Shown: positions 6,056 to 15,503, numbered from the stretch's first letter. The stretch is DNA of 16,233 nt from JAKVCB01 sp963578605 (GCA_963578605.1 CAUZEA010000114.1:1-16233); one strand, 5' to 3'. A program made the numbers and translations. The notes: generated from the letters alone by a model not told the origin.

Positions 6056-6736
6056 TTACAACAGGTCAGCCCGCCGCTGGCGTGTTCGTTCCAAGCTATC
6101 TTGTTCGCGCCAGCGGGCGATCTCTTCATGATTGCCGCTGGTGAGCACCGCTGGGACTTCCAATCCCCGATACATTCTTGGCCTTGTGTATTGCGCAAAT
6201 TCCAGCCGACGTTGATCGCCGGTAAAGGAATCATGTTTGTTGCTTTGTTCGTCCCCCAGAACCCCGGGAATCAGGCGAAGTACGGTGTCGATCACGACCA
6301 TAGCCGCGACTTCTCCCCCGTTCAGGATAAAATCTCCAACTGAAATTTCATCCGGTTTGAGGACATCAATAATTCGTTGGTCAAATCCTTCGTATCGACC
6401 GCACACCAAAACCAGGCGATTTTGTTTGGCCAGTTCTTCCACAACCGACTGTTCAAGGCGACGACCGACGGGGGTCAACAATACCAAATGCCCCGGTTGC
6501 CGGGCAAGTTGTTGTACATGTTCTACGGATTCGACGACAGGGTCTGGTTTGAGCACCATGCCGGGACCGCCGCCGAAGGGACGATCGTCGACCTGCTGAT
6601 GCTTGTCATGAGCCCAGTCACGCATGTTGTGTAGTTGGATGTCGACCAGTTGTCGCTCGATTGCCAGCTTGAGCAAGCTTTGACCGAGGTAGGCCGGAAA
6701 CATCTCCGGGAATAGCGTGAGCACGTCGAATCGCAT
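6056..6736 (-). CDS. trmD: tRNA (guanine-N1-)-methyltransferase TrmD
   Basis: 226 residues; the enzyme makes m1G37 in tRNAs with G36, using S-adenosylmethionine, and prevents +1 frameshifting. It has the SPOUT trefoil-knot motifs of TrmD: FGGGPGM (54-60), VCGRYEGFDQR (111-121), EISVGDFILNGGE (130-142), PGVLG (157-161), the catalytic aspartate D169 in KHDSF, and YTRP (183-186). There is no strong Shine-Dalgarno next to the ATG; an AAGGAGG lies about 40 bases upstream, out of range. The N-terminus MRFDVLTLFPEMF is exactly family-like, so the start is safe. It lies between rpsP and rplS; the usual rimM between rpsP and trmD is absent, with only 81 bases of spacer. Confidence 0.97.
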   Translation of the reverse strand: MRFDVLTLFPEMFPAYLGQSLLKLAIERQLVDIQLHNMRDWAHDKHQQVDDRPFGGGPGMVLKPDPVVESVEHVQQLARQPGHLVLLTPVGRRLEQSVVEELAKQNRLVLVCGRYEGFDQRIIDVLKPDEISVGDFILNGGEVAAMVVIDTVLRLIPGVLGDEQSNKHDSFTGDQRRLEFAQYTRPRMYRGLEVPAVLTSGNHEEIARWREQDSLERTRQRRADLL

Positions 6737-6817
6737 GTCAACGCCACGACCGTTGTTCGGGAAATCCTGGCCGCCTCCTTCGATTTTTCAGTTCCACAGA
6801 TTGAGTCGGTTTCAAAA

Positions 6818-7369
6818 TTAACTGGATTTGGCTGCGTCGGTGTCTTTCGGGTCGCCTGAATCGGATTCCGCAGCAGTAGTTTTCTTAGCCGTGGTTTTCT
6901 TAGGGGCGGTTTCCGTAGCCGCAGTTTCCTCAGGGGCCTGGGCTTTTGTCGAGTCTTCTGTGGAATCTTCCGCTGGCGATTTGGCTTCGGCGGTCGCGGC
7001 TGGTTCGGTCTGTTCTTCGGAGGCTTCCGACTCGGGCAGCGAGGCCGGCTTACCGGGATCAGGAATGACCTTGGGTTGGGCCATTTTTTCCAAAGCCGCT
7101 TTTTGTACCTCGAGGTGGCTACCGGCGGTTCCGTATTTTTTGATCAATACGGAAACGTTGCCCGAAGGCTGCGCGCCCACACTGAGCCAATAGTCGATGC
7201 GATCGCTTTGAAGAATTGCCCTCGCATCCGTATCAGGTATGGAGGGATCATAAGTGCCCAACTCCTCAAGCACACGTCCGTCACGTGGAGAGCGTTTGTC
7301 CATCGCACAGATACGGAAAAATGAGCGATGGGTTCGTCCCATCTTTTTCATACGAATTCTTACAGACAC
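6818..7369 (-). CDS. rpsP: 30S ribosomal protein S16 with long C-terminal tail
   Basis: 183 residues from a GTG start. Residues 1-85 are a standard S16 domain (MSVRIRMKKMGRTHRSFFRI, RSPRDGRVLEELGTYDP, DRIDYWLSVGAQPS), which binds 16S rRNA in early 30S assembly. The remaining roughly 95 residues are low-complexity, rich in Glu, Ala, Thr, Pro, Ser and Lys, with a KKTTAKKTTAA patch; the E. coli protein stops near residue 82. The frame opens at 7471, but AGAGGAG at 7376-7382 is six bases before the GTG at 7369, giving the family N-terminus. An ATT just before the GTG is a less likely start. The tail is coded in the same frame without interruption and looks genuine; I infer it is disordered. It follows ffh by 126 bases. 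Confidence 0.95.
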   Translation of the reverse strand: MSVRIRMKKMGRTHRSFFRICAMDKRSPRDGRVLEELGTYDPSIPDTDARAILQSDRIDYWLSVGAQPSGNVSVLIKKYGTAGSHLEVQKAALEKMAQPKVIPDPGKPASLPESEASEEQTEPAATAEAKSPAEDSTEDSTKAQAPEETAATETAPKKTTAKKTTAAESDSGDPKDTDAAKSS

Positions 7370-7375
7370 AATGGT

Positions 7376-7382
7376 CTCCTCT
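7376..7382 (-). promoter_or_regulatory. Ribosome binding site fixing the rpsP GTG start
   Basis: AGAGGAG on the minus strand lies six bases before GTG at 7367-7369. It rejects the longer open frame that begins at 7471 and would add 34 residues with no S16 similarity. Confidence 0.75.
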
Positions 7383-7495
7383 AACAACAGGCTGGCCTGA
7401 CGAGCTTGCTCTCGGGGGGGGATCCGGTCCAGCGAATCTCTTATTCTGCCCGACTGGGGGCGGAGAAACAAGGCCCACCCGGCCCTGCCAGGGTC

Positions 7496-8974
7496 TTACT
7501 TCTCCTGCTTTTTCTCCCGTTTTCTCTGTCGTAATTCCTTGTCGCGCTGTTTTTTTAGCCTGGCCCGTTCTTTTGGTGACAGCCGTTTGCCAGACCCCTT
7601 TTTGGTCCGGGCCAGTTGTCCGTTACCGGCCATGCCACTTTGCACTTGTTGCAGCAACTTCATCCGCTCACGCATACCCTTGCCGGCCATCTGCACCATC
7701 AACTGGGCCATGGCGTCAAACTGCTTGACGAGTTCGTTGACTTCGTGGGGCTCGACACCCGCTCCGGTGGCAATGCGGCGGCGGCGGCTTTGATCGATAC
7801 TCTTGGGTTTATGGCGTTCCAGGGGTGTCATCGAGTCGATGATGCCCAGCAACCGCTTCATGTCCCCTTCGGCGTCGATGTCATCGAGTCCTTCGGTCAT
7901 TTGCCCCATTCCAGGGATCATTCCCATGACCTTTTCCATGGGGCCCAGGCGACCGACCTGGGTCAGCTGCTTGCGAAAATCTTCGAGCGTGAATTCGCCC
8001 TTTTGCAGGCGTTCTTCCTGCAAACGCATTTCTTCCTGGTCGAATTCGCGGTGCGCCTTTTCGACCAGCGTGAGAATATCGCCTTGCCCGAGTACGCGTC
8101 CTGCCATGCGGTCGGGATGGAATTCCTCAAGCGCATCGAGATGTTCTCCCGTACCGACGAACTTAATGGGAACTCCGGTGACATGTTTAACCGACAAGGC
8201 AGCACCGCCGCGGGCATCGCCGTCGAGTTTTGTCATAATCACGCCATCCAGCTCCAAGGCGTCGTTGAACGCTTTTGCGCTGTTGACCGCGTCCTGGCCT
8301 GTCATCCCATCCACCACGAGATAGACCTGCTCGGGTTGGCATTGGCGGTCAATTCTTACAAGCTGCCCCATCAACTCTTCGTCGACGTGCAGTCGGCCGG
8401 CCGTGTCGAGGATTACGACGTCGGTGCCAATTTTCCTGGCTTGCTTGACGGCTGCGTTGCAAACCACGACTGGATTCTTCTCAACACGATCGGAATAAAC
8501 GGGGATGTCGAGCTGCTCGCCAAGAATGTGGAGCTGGTCGATGGCCGCGGGACGCTGCAGGTCAGCGGCAACGAGTAGAGGTTTGCGGCCTGCCTGCGCG
8601 AGTAAACGCCCGAGTTTAGCGCAAGAGGTCGTTTTTCCCGATCCCTGCAAGCCACACATCATCAAAATGGTGGTGTCATCGGTTCCCTTCAGGTGCAGAG
8701 AATGATCGACCGGTCCCATCAAACGAATTAATTCTTGATGGACGATCCCTACAATTTGCTGGCTTGGATTGAGCGATTTGAGCACCTTTTCACCGACAGC
8801 CTGCTCGGTGACGTTTTGCATGAAATCCCGCACGACTTCAAAACTCACATCCGCTTCCAGCAGCGATCGTTCGACGAGTTTAAGCCCGTCGCGCATGTTC
8901 GCTTCGCTTAACTTTCCCTGGGTGCGCAGCGTTTTGAGCGCGGAGGTGAGGTTTTCTTGCAGGGATTCAAACAT
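7496..8974 (-). CDS. ffh: Signal recognition particle GTPase Ffh/SRP54
   Basis: 492 residues. With 4.5S RNA it binds signal peptides and hydrophobic segments at the ribosome and hands the complex to FtsY. Domain order: N helical bundle (1-90), G domain with GLQGSGKTT (108-116), DTAGR (190-194), TKLDGDARGG (248-257) and VGTGE (273-277), then the Met-rich M domain with GMIPGMGQM and the RNA-binding SRRRRIATGAG stretch. The C-terminus carries an unusually basic Lys/Arg tail of about 30 residues. The frame opens at 9178, but the ATG at 8974 (MFESLQENLTSALK) is the family start; no clear Shine-Dalgarno is present. It is the first gene of the minus-strand cluster and is divergent from uvrA. Confidence 0.97.
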   Translation of the reverse strand: MFESLQENLTSALKTLRTQGKLSEANMRDGLKLVERSLLEADVSFEVVRDFMQNVTEQAVGEKVLKSLNPSQQIVGIVHQELIRLMGPVDHSLHLKGTDDTTILMMCGLQGSGKTTSCAKLGRLLAQAGRKPLLVAADLQRPAAIDQLHILGEQLDIPVYSDRVEKNPVVVCNAAVKQARKIGTDVVILDTAGRLHVDEELMGQLVRIDRQCQPEQVYLVVDGMTGQDAVNSAKAFNDALELDGVIMTKLDGDARGGAALSVKHVTGVPIKFVGTGEHLDALEEFHPDRMAGRVLGQGDILTLVEKAHREFDQEEMRLQEERLQKGEFTLEDFRKQLTQVGRLGPMEKVMGMIPGMGQMTEGLDDIDAEGDMKRLLGIIDSMTPLERHKPKSIDQSRRRRIATGAGVEPHEVNELVKQFDAMAQLMVQMAGKGMRERMKLLQQVQSGMAGNGQLARTKKGSGKRLSPKERARLKKQRDKELRQRKREKKQEK

Positions 8975-9235
8975 GGGGAGCCCGTGCCCACTGGAGACAG
9001 TTGCGGTCAGCCATTCGGCAAAGCCCTGCATTGTAGTCGATGGTGTACGATATCGGCAACGTGTGCCACCGCCTGTTTGAGTTTGAGCATACGAGTTCGT
9101 CGTCCGCAGGCTGGATGCCCCACTGGTTTTCCTGCTGATCGGCAAGGGTTCCCCCACACCCCACCGATAAGACCGCATGGTTTTCCCTTGATCGAGGTAT
9201 GGTCGCGGTTCGAGCCGGCTGTTACGCTCGTCGTC
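8975..9235. promoter_or_regulatory. Divergent control region between ffh and uvrA
   Basis: These 261 bases must hold the promoters for the ffh-rpsP-trmD-rplS-yraN cluster (minus) and uvrA (plus). Both reading frames stay open into it, but the translations are not family-like. I could not find a convincing -35/-10 pair or an SOS-box-like palindrome, so only the location is claimed. Confidence 0.4.
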
Positions 9236-12115
9236 ATGTGTTCTCCTGTTGAATCCCAGTTAGCCGTTGACCGGGAAGTCCATTCCGATGACGGGTTTAT
9301 CCAGATACGTGGTGCGCGGACTCACAACCTGAAGAACGTCAATGTCGACATTCCCCGCAACAAGTTCGTCGTGATTACGGGGGTCAGCGGTTCGGGGAAA
9401 AGTTCGCTCGCATTCGATACACTGCTAGCCGAGGGGCAACGGCAATATATCGAGAGTTTGTCGGTCTATGCCCGTCAATTCTGCGCTCAAATGCAGCGAC
9501 CCGACGTCGACCGGATCGATGGACTTCAACCGACCATTGCCATCGATCAACGCCCAGGAGTCCAAAACCCGCGGAGCACGGTGGCCACGGTCACGGAGAT
9601 CTACGATTATCTGCGGCTGCTGATGGCACGTCTTGGAGAGGTGCATTGTCCGAAATGCGATGCCCGGATTTCACAACAGACACCTGCTGAGATTGAGGCC
9701 CTCATTGAGGCGCTTCCCGAGGAAACACGCGTTATGGTCCTCGCCCCGCTGATCCGTGGCCGCAAGGGAAGCCATACGGAAATATTCGAAAGGATCAGGA
9801 AAGCGGGTTTTGTCCGTGCGCGGGTCGATGGACAAACTTATCTTCTCGAAGATGTGCCACCGCTCGTATCGAAAAAAACGCACGATGTCGAGGCTGTCAT
9901 CGACCGTGTCGTTGTTCGCAAGGGGATCAAAGCCCGACTGGGAGAATCTGTTCGGCTAGCTCTCAAGCACGGTGACGGCGTCCTTGTCATCAGTTATCAA
10001 ACGCCCGACAAAAGAGCCCGGGCGGAAAACAAAACCGACACCACCGATTGGCAGCTGGATGTTTATAACACCCGGTATGCTTGTCCCAGATGCCAGGCCA
10101 GTATTGCCGAAATCGAGCCCCGCACGTTCAGTTTTAACAGCCCTCATGGGGCGTGTCCCACTTGCAGTGGATTGGGTGCCAGCGAAGGCTTTGACCCCGA
10201 CCTGGTCCTGCCTGACGACAGTCTGTCCCTTGGCAATGGGGCAATTTTCCCGTGGAGGGGAGGATCGGCGGGAGCAAAAAAACGGCAGCGACAACTGCTC
10301 GCAGACTTCTGTGCCTCGGCCAAAGTCGATATCGATCAACCTCTCAAGACCTGGCCGGGCATCCGCCGTGAACAACTGCTTCACGGCGATGGCAAGAAAT
10401 TTCCGGGTTTGCTACCCCATCTCGAAATGGACTACGCCGGGTCGCGCAGCGAAACGACTCGTGACCGACTTGAAGCTTACCGTAGTGCCGTTGCCTGCAG
10501 CGATTGCCAGGGGCATCGTCTTTGTCCCGAAGCGATCGCTTGTCGATTCCAAGGGATGGCCATTCACGAAGTCACTGCGCTGACGGTTCATCAAGCGGTA
10601 AAATTCTTCGACGGTGTGGAGTTTTCTTGTGATGAGAAACCGATTGGTGAGCCTGTTTTGCGGGAAATCAACCGCCGTCTTGTGTTTCTCGAAAAAGTTG
10701 GCGCCGATTACCTCACGCTTGACCGCACGGCCGATACCCTCAGTGGTGGAGAAACGCAACGTGTGAGGCTGGCGACTGGAATTGGATCTGGTCTGGTAGG
10801 GGTGCTTTACCTGCTCGACGAACCCTCGATTGGGCTCCATCCTCGCGATAACAACCGGCTCATTGCGGCGCTTCGCGAACTCCAGCAGCAAGGCAACTCA
10901 GTCGTTGTTGTGGAACACGACGAGGCGGTCATGCGCCAAGCCGACGAAATCATCGACATGGGGCCAGGGGCCGGATTGCTGGGAGGGCAGGTCGTTGCCC
11001 AGGCACCATCCGAGCAGTTCGCCCTCAATCCCCGGTCGTTGACGGCAGAGTATCTCTCAGGAAAGCGGGTCGTCCCGATTCCTGGCAAGCGACGCCTTCC
11101 AGACAAAAAACGGCTTTTGTCGTTGGAGGGTGCCACCACAAACAACCTGCACAATGTCAGCATCTCGTTTCCCTTGGGGTTGTTCACTTGTGTCACCGGC
11201 GTCAGTGGATCGGGCAAGAGTTCACTTGTGATTGAGACTCTCGGCAGGGCCCTGGCGCAACGGCTCCACGGCGCATCGAGCAAGCCAGGTCCCTATCGCA
11301 GGCTCCGCGGGGTGAGTCTCCTGGACCGCGCTATTCGGGTCGATCAGGCACCCATCGGTCGGACACCGCGGAGCAACGCGGCGACTTACACGGGCGTGTT
11401 CGATGAAGTCCGCAAAGTATTTGCCAGCACACGGCAAGCCAAGCAACGAGGCTACAAGATAGGCCGCTTTAGTTTCAACGTGAAAGGTGGTCGTTGCGAC
11501 GCGTGCCAGGGACAAGGCTTGCAGAAGATCGAAATGAACTTTCTCCCCGATCTTTTTGTGACTTGCGAAGTTTGTCGCGGTACACGCTTCAATCGTCAAA
11601 CTCTCTCGATTAAATACCGCGGTCATTCGATTGCCGAAGCGCTGGAAATGAGCGTTGAAGAGGCGGTGGAATTCTTTGCGAATCATGCCTCGATTCATCG
11701 CCTGCTTTGTAGTCTGGCCGATGTGGGATTGGGTTACCTCGCTTTGGGGCAGCCATCGACTACGCTCTCCGGGGGCGAAGCCCAGCGGATTAAACTGGCG
11801 ACCGAACTTGGACGGTCACAGAGCAGCCATGCGATGTACATTCTCGATGAACCGACCACCGGCTTGCACACGGATGACATCGGAAGGCTTCTGGTCGTTC
11901 TACAGCGGCTGGTCGATCAAGGAAATTCGGTGGTGGTGATCGAACACAATCTGGATGTCATCAAGTCTGCCGACTGGGTTATCGATATGGGTCCAGAAGG
12001 TGGTGCAGAGGGGGGGGATATCGTCGTAGAGGGGCCACCCGAAGAAGTTGTTCAGTGCGCCGCGAGCCATACGGGCAGCTTCCTCCGCAATGCGATTGCT
12101 GGACGTATGAACTGA
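9236..12115 (+). CDS. uvrA: UvrABC system protein A (UvrA)
   Basis: 959 residues; E. coli UvrA has 940. It is the DNA-damage sensor ATPase of nucleotide excision repair and loads UvrB. Two ABC modules are complete: Walker A GVSGSGKSS at 49-57 and 655-663, signatures LSGGE at 502-506 and 844-848, Walker B D528-E529 and D871-E872. Zinc fingers are C283/C286/C307/C310 (20-residue spacing as in E. coli) and C754/C757/C777/C780. The region at about 150-280, with LIRGRKGSH and KKTHDVEAVIDR, is the UvrB-binding domain, so this is UvrA1-type rather than the shorter UvrA2. The frame is open from 8957, but the first plausible start is the ATG at 9236, about 20 residues before the family start (IQIRGARTHNLKNV); no Shine-Dalgarno is seen, so the exact start is uncertain. 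It converges on the thiolase gene with 25 bases between the stops. Confidence 0.97.
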   Translation: MCSPVESQLAVDREVHSDDGFIQIRGARTHNLKNVNVDIPRNKFVVITGVSGSGKSSLAFDTLLAEGQRQYIESLSVYARQFCAQMQRPDVDRIDGLQPTIAIDQRPGVQNPRSTVATVTEIYDYLRLLMARLGEVHCPKCDARISQQTPAEIEALIEALPEETRVMVLAPLIRGRKGSHTEIFERIRKAGFVRARVDGQTYLLEDVPPLVSKKTHDVEAVIDRVVVRKGIKARLGESVRLALKHGDGVLVISYQTPDKRARAENKTDTTDWQLDVYNTRYACPRCQASIAEIEPRTFSFNSPHGACPTCSGLGASEGFDPDLVLPDDSLSLGNGAIFPWRGGSAGAKKRQRQLLADFCASAKVDIDQPLKTWPGIRREQLLHGDGKKFPGLLPHLEMDYAGSRSETTRDRLEAYRSAVACSDCQGHRLCPEAIACRFQGMAIHEVTALTVHQAVKFFDGVEFSCDEKPIGEPVLREINRRLVFLEKVGADYLTLDRTADTLSGGETQRVRLATGIGSGLVGVLYLLDEPSIGLHPRDNNRLIAALRELQQQGNSVVVVEHDEAVMRQADEIIDMGPGAGLLGGQVVAQAPSEQFALNPRSLTAEYLSGKRVVPIPGKRRLPDKKRLLSLEGATTNNLHNVSISFPLGLFTCVTGVSGSGKSSLVIETLGRALAQRLHGASSKPGPYRRLRGVSLLDRAIRVDQAPIGRTPRSNAATYTGVFDEVRKVFASTRQAKQRGYKIGRFSFNVKGGRCDACQGQGLQKIEMNFLPDLFVTCEVCRGTRFNRQTLSIKYRGHSIAEALEMSVEEAVEFFANHASIHRLLCSLADVGLGYLALGQPSTTLSGGEAQRIKLATELGRSQSSHAMYILDEPTTGLHTDDIGRLLVVLQRLVDQGNSVVVIEHNLDVIKSADWVIDMGPEGGAEGGDIVVEGPPEEVVQCAASHTGSFLRNAIAGRMN

Positions 12116-12140
12116 CCAGAACGGCCCGATGACCCTACGC

Positions 12141-13313
12141 TCAGACACGTTCAAAGATCGTGGCGATGCCCTGGCCAACACCGATGCACATCGTCGCCAG
12201 GCCGAATGTGGCGTCGCGGTCGATCATGGTATGGATCAGCGTTGTGGCGATGCGGGCACCGCTGGCACCGAGCGGATGACCAATAGCGATTGCCCCACCG
12301 CGAACATTCACTTTGGCGGGATCGCAATCCTGACCGTTGCTATCGAGCATTTGCATGCACGCGATCGACTGGGCGGCAAAGGCCTCGTTTAACTCGATCA
12401 GATCGATATCATCGAGCGTCAAACTGGCCCGCCGGAGTGCCTTCTGCGTTGCCGGCACGGGACCGGTGCCCATGACACAGGGATCGACCCCGGCGACGGC
12501 CGTTGACCGCACGCGGACGAGCGGGGTCAGGTCAAGCTCCTTCGCACGTTCCTGGGACATTACGAGCATCGCTGCCGCACCATCGTTCAGTGGCGAACTG
12601 TTACCGGCCGTAACGGTTCCCATACCAGGCATGAATGCCGGTTTCAGGGCGGCAAGCGCTTCCATACTCGTATCCCCGCGCACGCACTGGTCCCGGTCGA
12701 CAAGGACTTTTTCGCCCGCCTCGTTGCGTCCCCAGATGGGAACCAGTTCGCGGTCGAACTCCCTGTTCGCATAGGCAGCCGTTGCTTTCTGATGGCTTTC
12801 CAGAGCGAATCGGTCTTGCTGCTCACGTGAGAGACCATTGATTTGCGCGAGAAATTCGGCAGTGATCCCCATCATGAGGGCACCCTTGCTGGTCCGCTGG
12901 AAGAGTTTGGGGTTGAGATCAAGGCCGGCGTCCAGTGCGACGTGGTGCATGTGTTCCAGGCCACCAACGATTTGGACGTCTTCGAAACCCGCCATGATGG
13001 CGTGCGATGCCTGGTTGAGCGCTTGCAGACTGCTTCCGCAGAGTCGATTGATCGTTGCCCCACCGGCTTCCACGGCGATGCCTGCCATCAGGCTTACACT
13101 GCGGGCAACGTTAAATCCCTGTTCTCGCTGCTGCTGGGTATTGCCGAGGATGACATCTTCGATGGCAGCGGGATCAATCCCGCTGCGGTCGACCAGTGCC
13201 CGCACCACTTCGACGGCCAGATCATCGGAGCGGACATCGCGGAACACACCCTTTTCTGGATGGGCGCGCCCGATGGGTGTGCGGCAGCAATCAATGACGA
13301 CAGCTTGCTTCAT
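12141..13313 (-). CDS. fadA: Acetyl-CoA C-acyltransferase (thiolase, beta-oxidation beta subunit)
   Basis: 390 residues, the standard thiolase length. It cleaves 3-ketoacyl-CoA with CoA to acetyl-CoA and a shortened acyl-CoA. Catalytic residues are visible: nucleophile C92 in NRLCGSS, NEAFAAQ (309-315), H346 in GHPLGASG, and C376 in MCIGVGQG. Its ATG overlaps the TGA of the upstream FadB-like gene (ATGA), a sign of translational coupling, and points to a degradative FadA/FadI-type partner rather than a biosynthetic acetoacetyl-CoA thiolase. The symbol is by function; FadA and FadI cannot be separated by eye. Confidence 0.93.
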   Translation of the reverse strand: MKQAVVIDCCRTPIGRAHPEKGVFRDVRSDDLAVEVVRALVDRSGIDPAAIEDVILGNTQQQREQGFNVARSVSLMAGIAVEAGGATINRLCGSSLQALNQASHAIMAGFEDVQIVGGLEHMHHVALDAGLDLNPKLFQRTSKGALMMGITAEFLAQINGLSREQQDRFALESHQKATAAYANREFDRELVPIWGRNEAGEKVLVDRDQCVRGDTSMEALAALKPAFMPGMGTVTAGNSSPLNDGAAAMLVMSQERAKELDLTPLVRVRSTAVAGVDPCVMGTGPVPATQKALRRASLTLDDIDLIELNEAFAAQSIACMQMLDSNGQDCDPAKVNVRGGAIAIGHPLGASGARIATTLIHTMIDRDATFGLATMCIGVGQGIATIFERV

Positions 13314-15496
13314 GGTTTGCTTCCCGTATTTTCGGCCAGGTCATAGAATTTTTTACCGTCTTTTGCCAGCTCGTATAGTACACCGGTTGGCTCGAATCGT
13401 TTCCCCAGCGCTTCATAAGGTTCGAGCTTTTCAAGAAGTGTTGCTGCTCCGATGGAATCAGCCCAAAAAAGCAGGCCACCTTTGAAAGGGGGAAAGCCGA
13501 TCCCGAATATCAAGGCGAGATCAATATCGCGAAGGTCACGAACCAGATTGTCTTCGATGATGCGGGTTGCTTCGATCAGCATGGGGAAGAACATCCGTTC
13601 GGTAATTTGCTCTGGTGTGAATTCTTGGCGCTGGGCGATGGTCGCTTCAATCAATTCGGCGACGATGGTACTCTCCTGACCTTTTCCTTTTTTGCGACGG
13701 TTGTAATCAAAGAATCCCTTGCCATTTTTCTGTCCGAGGCGGCCTGCGTCGAAAAGTTTCGAGGTGATTTCGGCGGCCACCATGCGATCGGGAAATGCGT
13801 CGAGCATGACCTGACCTGCATGGACGCATGTATCGATCCCTACCACGTCGTACAACGTGATCGGTCCCATTGGCATCCCAAACGCCTTGGCGGCTTTTTC
13901 AACATCTCTGATAGCCACCCCTGACGAGAGCAACAGCGCTGCTTCATTCATGTACGGCAGCAGTAAACGATTGACGAGAAATCCAGGGCCATCGTTCATC
14001 ACGATCGGGGACTTGCCGAGTGTTTTGGCATACGCGACCGCCGTGGCGATAGTCTGATCGCTGGTTTGTGCACCCCGAATGACTTCCACCAGGGGCATTT
14101 TGCGGACCGGGTTGAAGAAATGAAGCCCGCAAAAACGCTCGGGATGCTTGAGCCCCTCGGCCAGCGTGGTGATGGGTATGCTCGAAGTATTTGAGCAAAG
14201 AATGGTATCTTTCCGAAGTTGCGGCTCCAGGCGGGCAAAAAGCTCTTGTTTTACCGCGGGGTTCTCCAGGATGGCTTCAATCACCACGTCGGCTGCGCAA
14301 ATCTCTTCATCCACAGTGGTCGCATTGACCAGCGGCGCCATTTCCAGGGTTCGGTTGACATCCGCCTGCCTCGATTTTTTGTTGTACGAGACTTCACTGA
14401 GGATGCCTTGGACTCCCCGAGCCAGCGCGTCCTGGCAGGCATCGTTCAGCGTGACAGGGATACCGCGTTTCACATTGGCTGCCGCAATTCCTTGACCCAT
14501 GATGCCAGCGCCGATCAATGCTGCCGAACCGATTTTTCCCGGAGTCGCCTGGCCAGCAATGCCACGGTCTTTCTTGTTGCGATCGCGCAGGTAAAACACA
14601 TTCAGAAGGGACCGGTTGATCGCTGAACCGAATAATTCTGCAAAGCCGGTTGCCTCCATCTCACAGGCAGTCATCAGATCAACGCTTGTTGCGCCGAGCA
14701 TCAGTTCCAAAGCGGCCATGGGAGCGGGATAGTGCCCTTTGGTTTGTCCCTGGATGTACGCACTGGCGGTCGCACCCAGAAAGCCAAGTTCGGTCTCACT
14801 CAGGGAGATTGGCCCTGACCAACGCTGCCGGTCACGACGAAAGTCACCCGAGAGCTGTTCTGCTCGGACCATCCTGATGCCTGCTGCTACCAGTCGCTCG
14901 GCCACTTCTTCGCCCGCCGCTTCGATGACATCGTCAGCCAGACCCATCACCTGCGCCGCGTCGGCATCCATCGACTCGCCACCGGTGATTAACTCCACAG
15001 CGTTCGAGAGCCCGATTATCCGCGGGGTGCGGGCGGTTCCTCCCCAGCCTGGAAAAAGGCCTAGCTTCACTTCAGGAAATCCGTAGCTCGTCTTGTCTGA
15101 ACGACTCATGATGCGCCGATCGCACCAGATCGCCAGTTCGGCCCCCCCGCCAACACAAATCCCGTCAATGGCGGTAATGGACAGATAGTCGCTGGTAGCG
15201 AGCCGCGAAAAAAGCTGCTGCCCACGCCGAGCTACCGAGATGACTTCGTCGGAAGTGGAGTCAATCCAGGTGATGAACTCTTTGAGATCGGCACCGGCAA
15301 TGAACATGCCTGGCTTGCCCGAGCAGATGATAAGTCCTGCGACGTTCCCACGAGCATCTATTTTGTTCAGATGTCCTTCCAATTCGTCCATCACTGCTCG
15401 GGAGAGCAGGTTTACGTTATTATTCGGGGCATCAATCGTGAGCAGAGCAATGTCAGGCTCGGGAAACGACAGCGTGATTGTTTGATTTTCCGCCAT
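13310..15496 (-). CDS. fadJ: Multifunctional fatty acid oxidation alpha subunit (FadB/FadJ-like)
   Basis: 728 residues. The N-terminal crotonase domain does enoyl-CoA hydration; oxyanion-hole motif MFIAGADLKEF (65-75), then glutamates E120 (GGGAEL) and E142 (GFPEVKLG), counted from the ATG. The NAD-binding motif GAGIMGQGIA starts near 329 and the 3-hydroxyacyl-CoA dehydrogenase pair H459 (GLHFFNP) and E471 (PLVEVI) is present, so both activities should work. The C-terminus has the usual dehydrogenase repeat (FGIGFPPFKGG). The longest frame starts at GTG 15499, immediately before ATG 15496; AAAGG lies seven bases before the ATG, which I prefer. It is followed by the thiolase gene with a four-base overlap. 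FadB and FadJ are not distinguishable here, so the symbol is tentative. Confidence 0.93.
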   Translation of the reverse strand: MAENQTITLSFPEPDIALLTIDAPNNNVNLLSRAVMDELEGHLNKIDARGNVAGLIICSGKPGMFIAGADLKEFITWIDSTSDEVISVARRGQQLFSRLATSDYLSITAIDGICVGGGAELAIWCDRRIMSRSDKTSYGFPEVKLGLFPGWGGTARTPRIIGLSNAVELITGGESMDADAAQVMGLADDVIEAAGEEVAERLVAAGIRMVRAEQLSGDFRRDRQRWSGPISLSETELGFLGATASAYIQGQTKGHYPAPMAALELMLGATSVDLMTACEMEATGFAELFGSAINRSLLNVFYLRDRNKKDRGIAGQATPGKIGSAALIGAGIMGQGIAAANVKRGIPVTLNDACQDALARGVQGILSEVSYNKKSRQADVNRTLEMAPLVNATTVDEEICAADVVIEAILENPAVKQELFARLEPQLRKDTILCSNTSSIPITTLAEGLKHPERFCGLHFFNPVRKMPLVEVIRGAQTSDQTIATAVAYAKTLGKSPIVMNDGPGFLVNRLLLPYMNEAALLLSSGVAIRDVEKAAKAFGMPMGPITLYDVVGIDTCVHAGQVMLDAFPDRMVAAEITSKLFDAGRLGQKNGKGFFDYNRRKKGKGQESTIVAELIEATIAQRQEFTPEQITERMFFPMLIEATRIIEDNLVRDLRDIDLALIFGIGFPPFKGGLLFWADSIGAATLLEKLEPYEALGKRFEPTGVLYELAKDGKKFYDLAENTGSKP

Positions 15497-15503
15497 CACG
15501 GGA

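Noticed and set aside
7616..8578. A 320-codon plus-strand frame antisense to ffh
   Set aside because: It lies entirely within a certain ffh gene and is a codon-bias shadow; its sequence shows no domain.
8957..9235. N-terminal extension of uvrA by 93 codons, overlapping the start of ffh
   Set aside because: UvrA families start close to the IRGARTHNLKNV motif; the extension is not conserved-looking and would overlap the divergent ffh gene.
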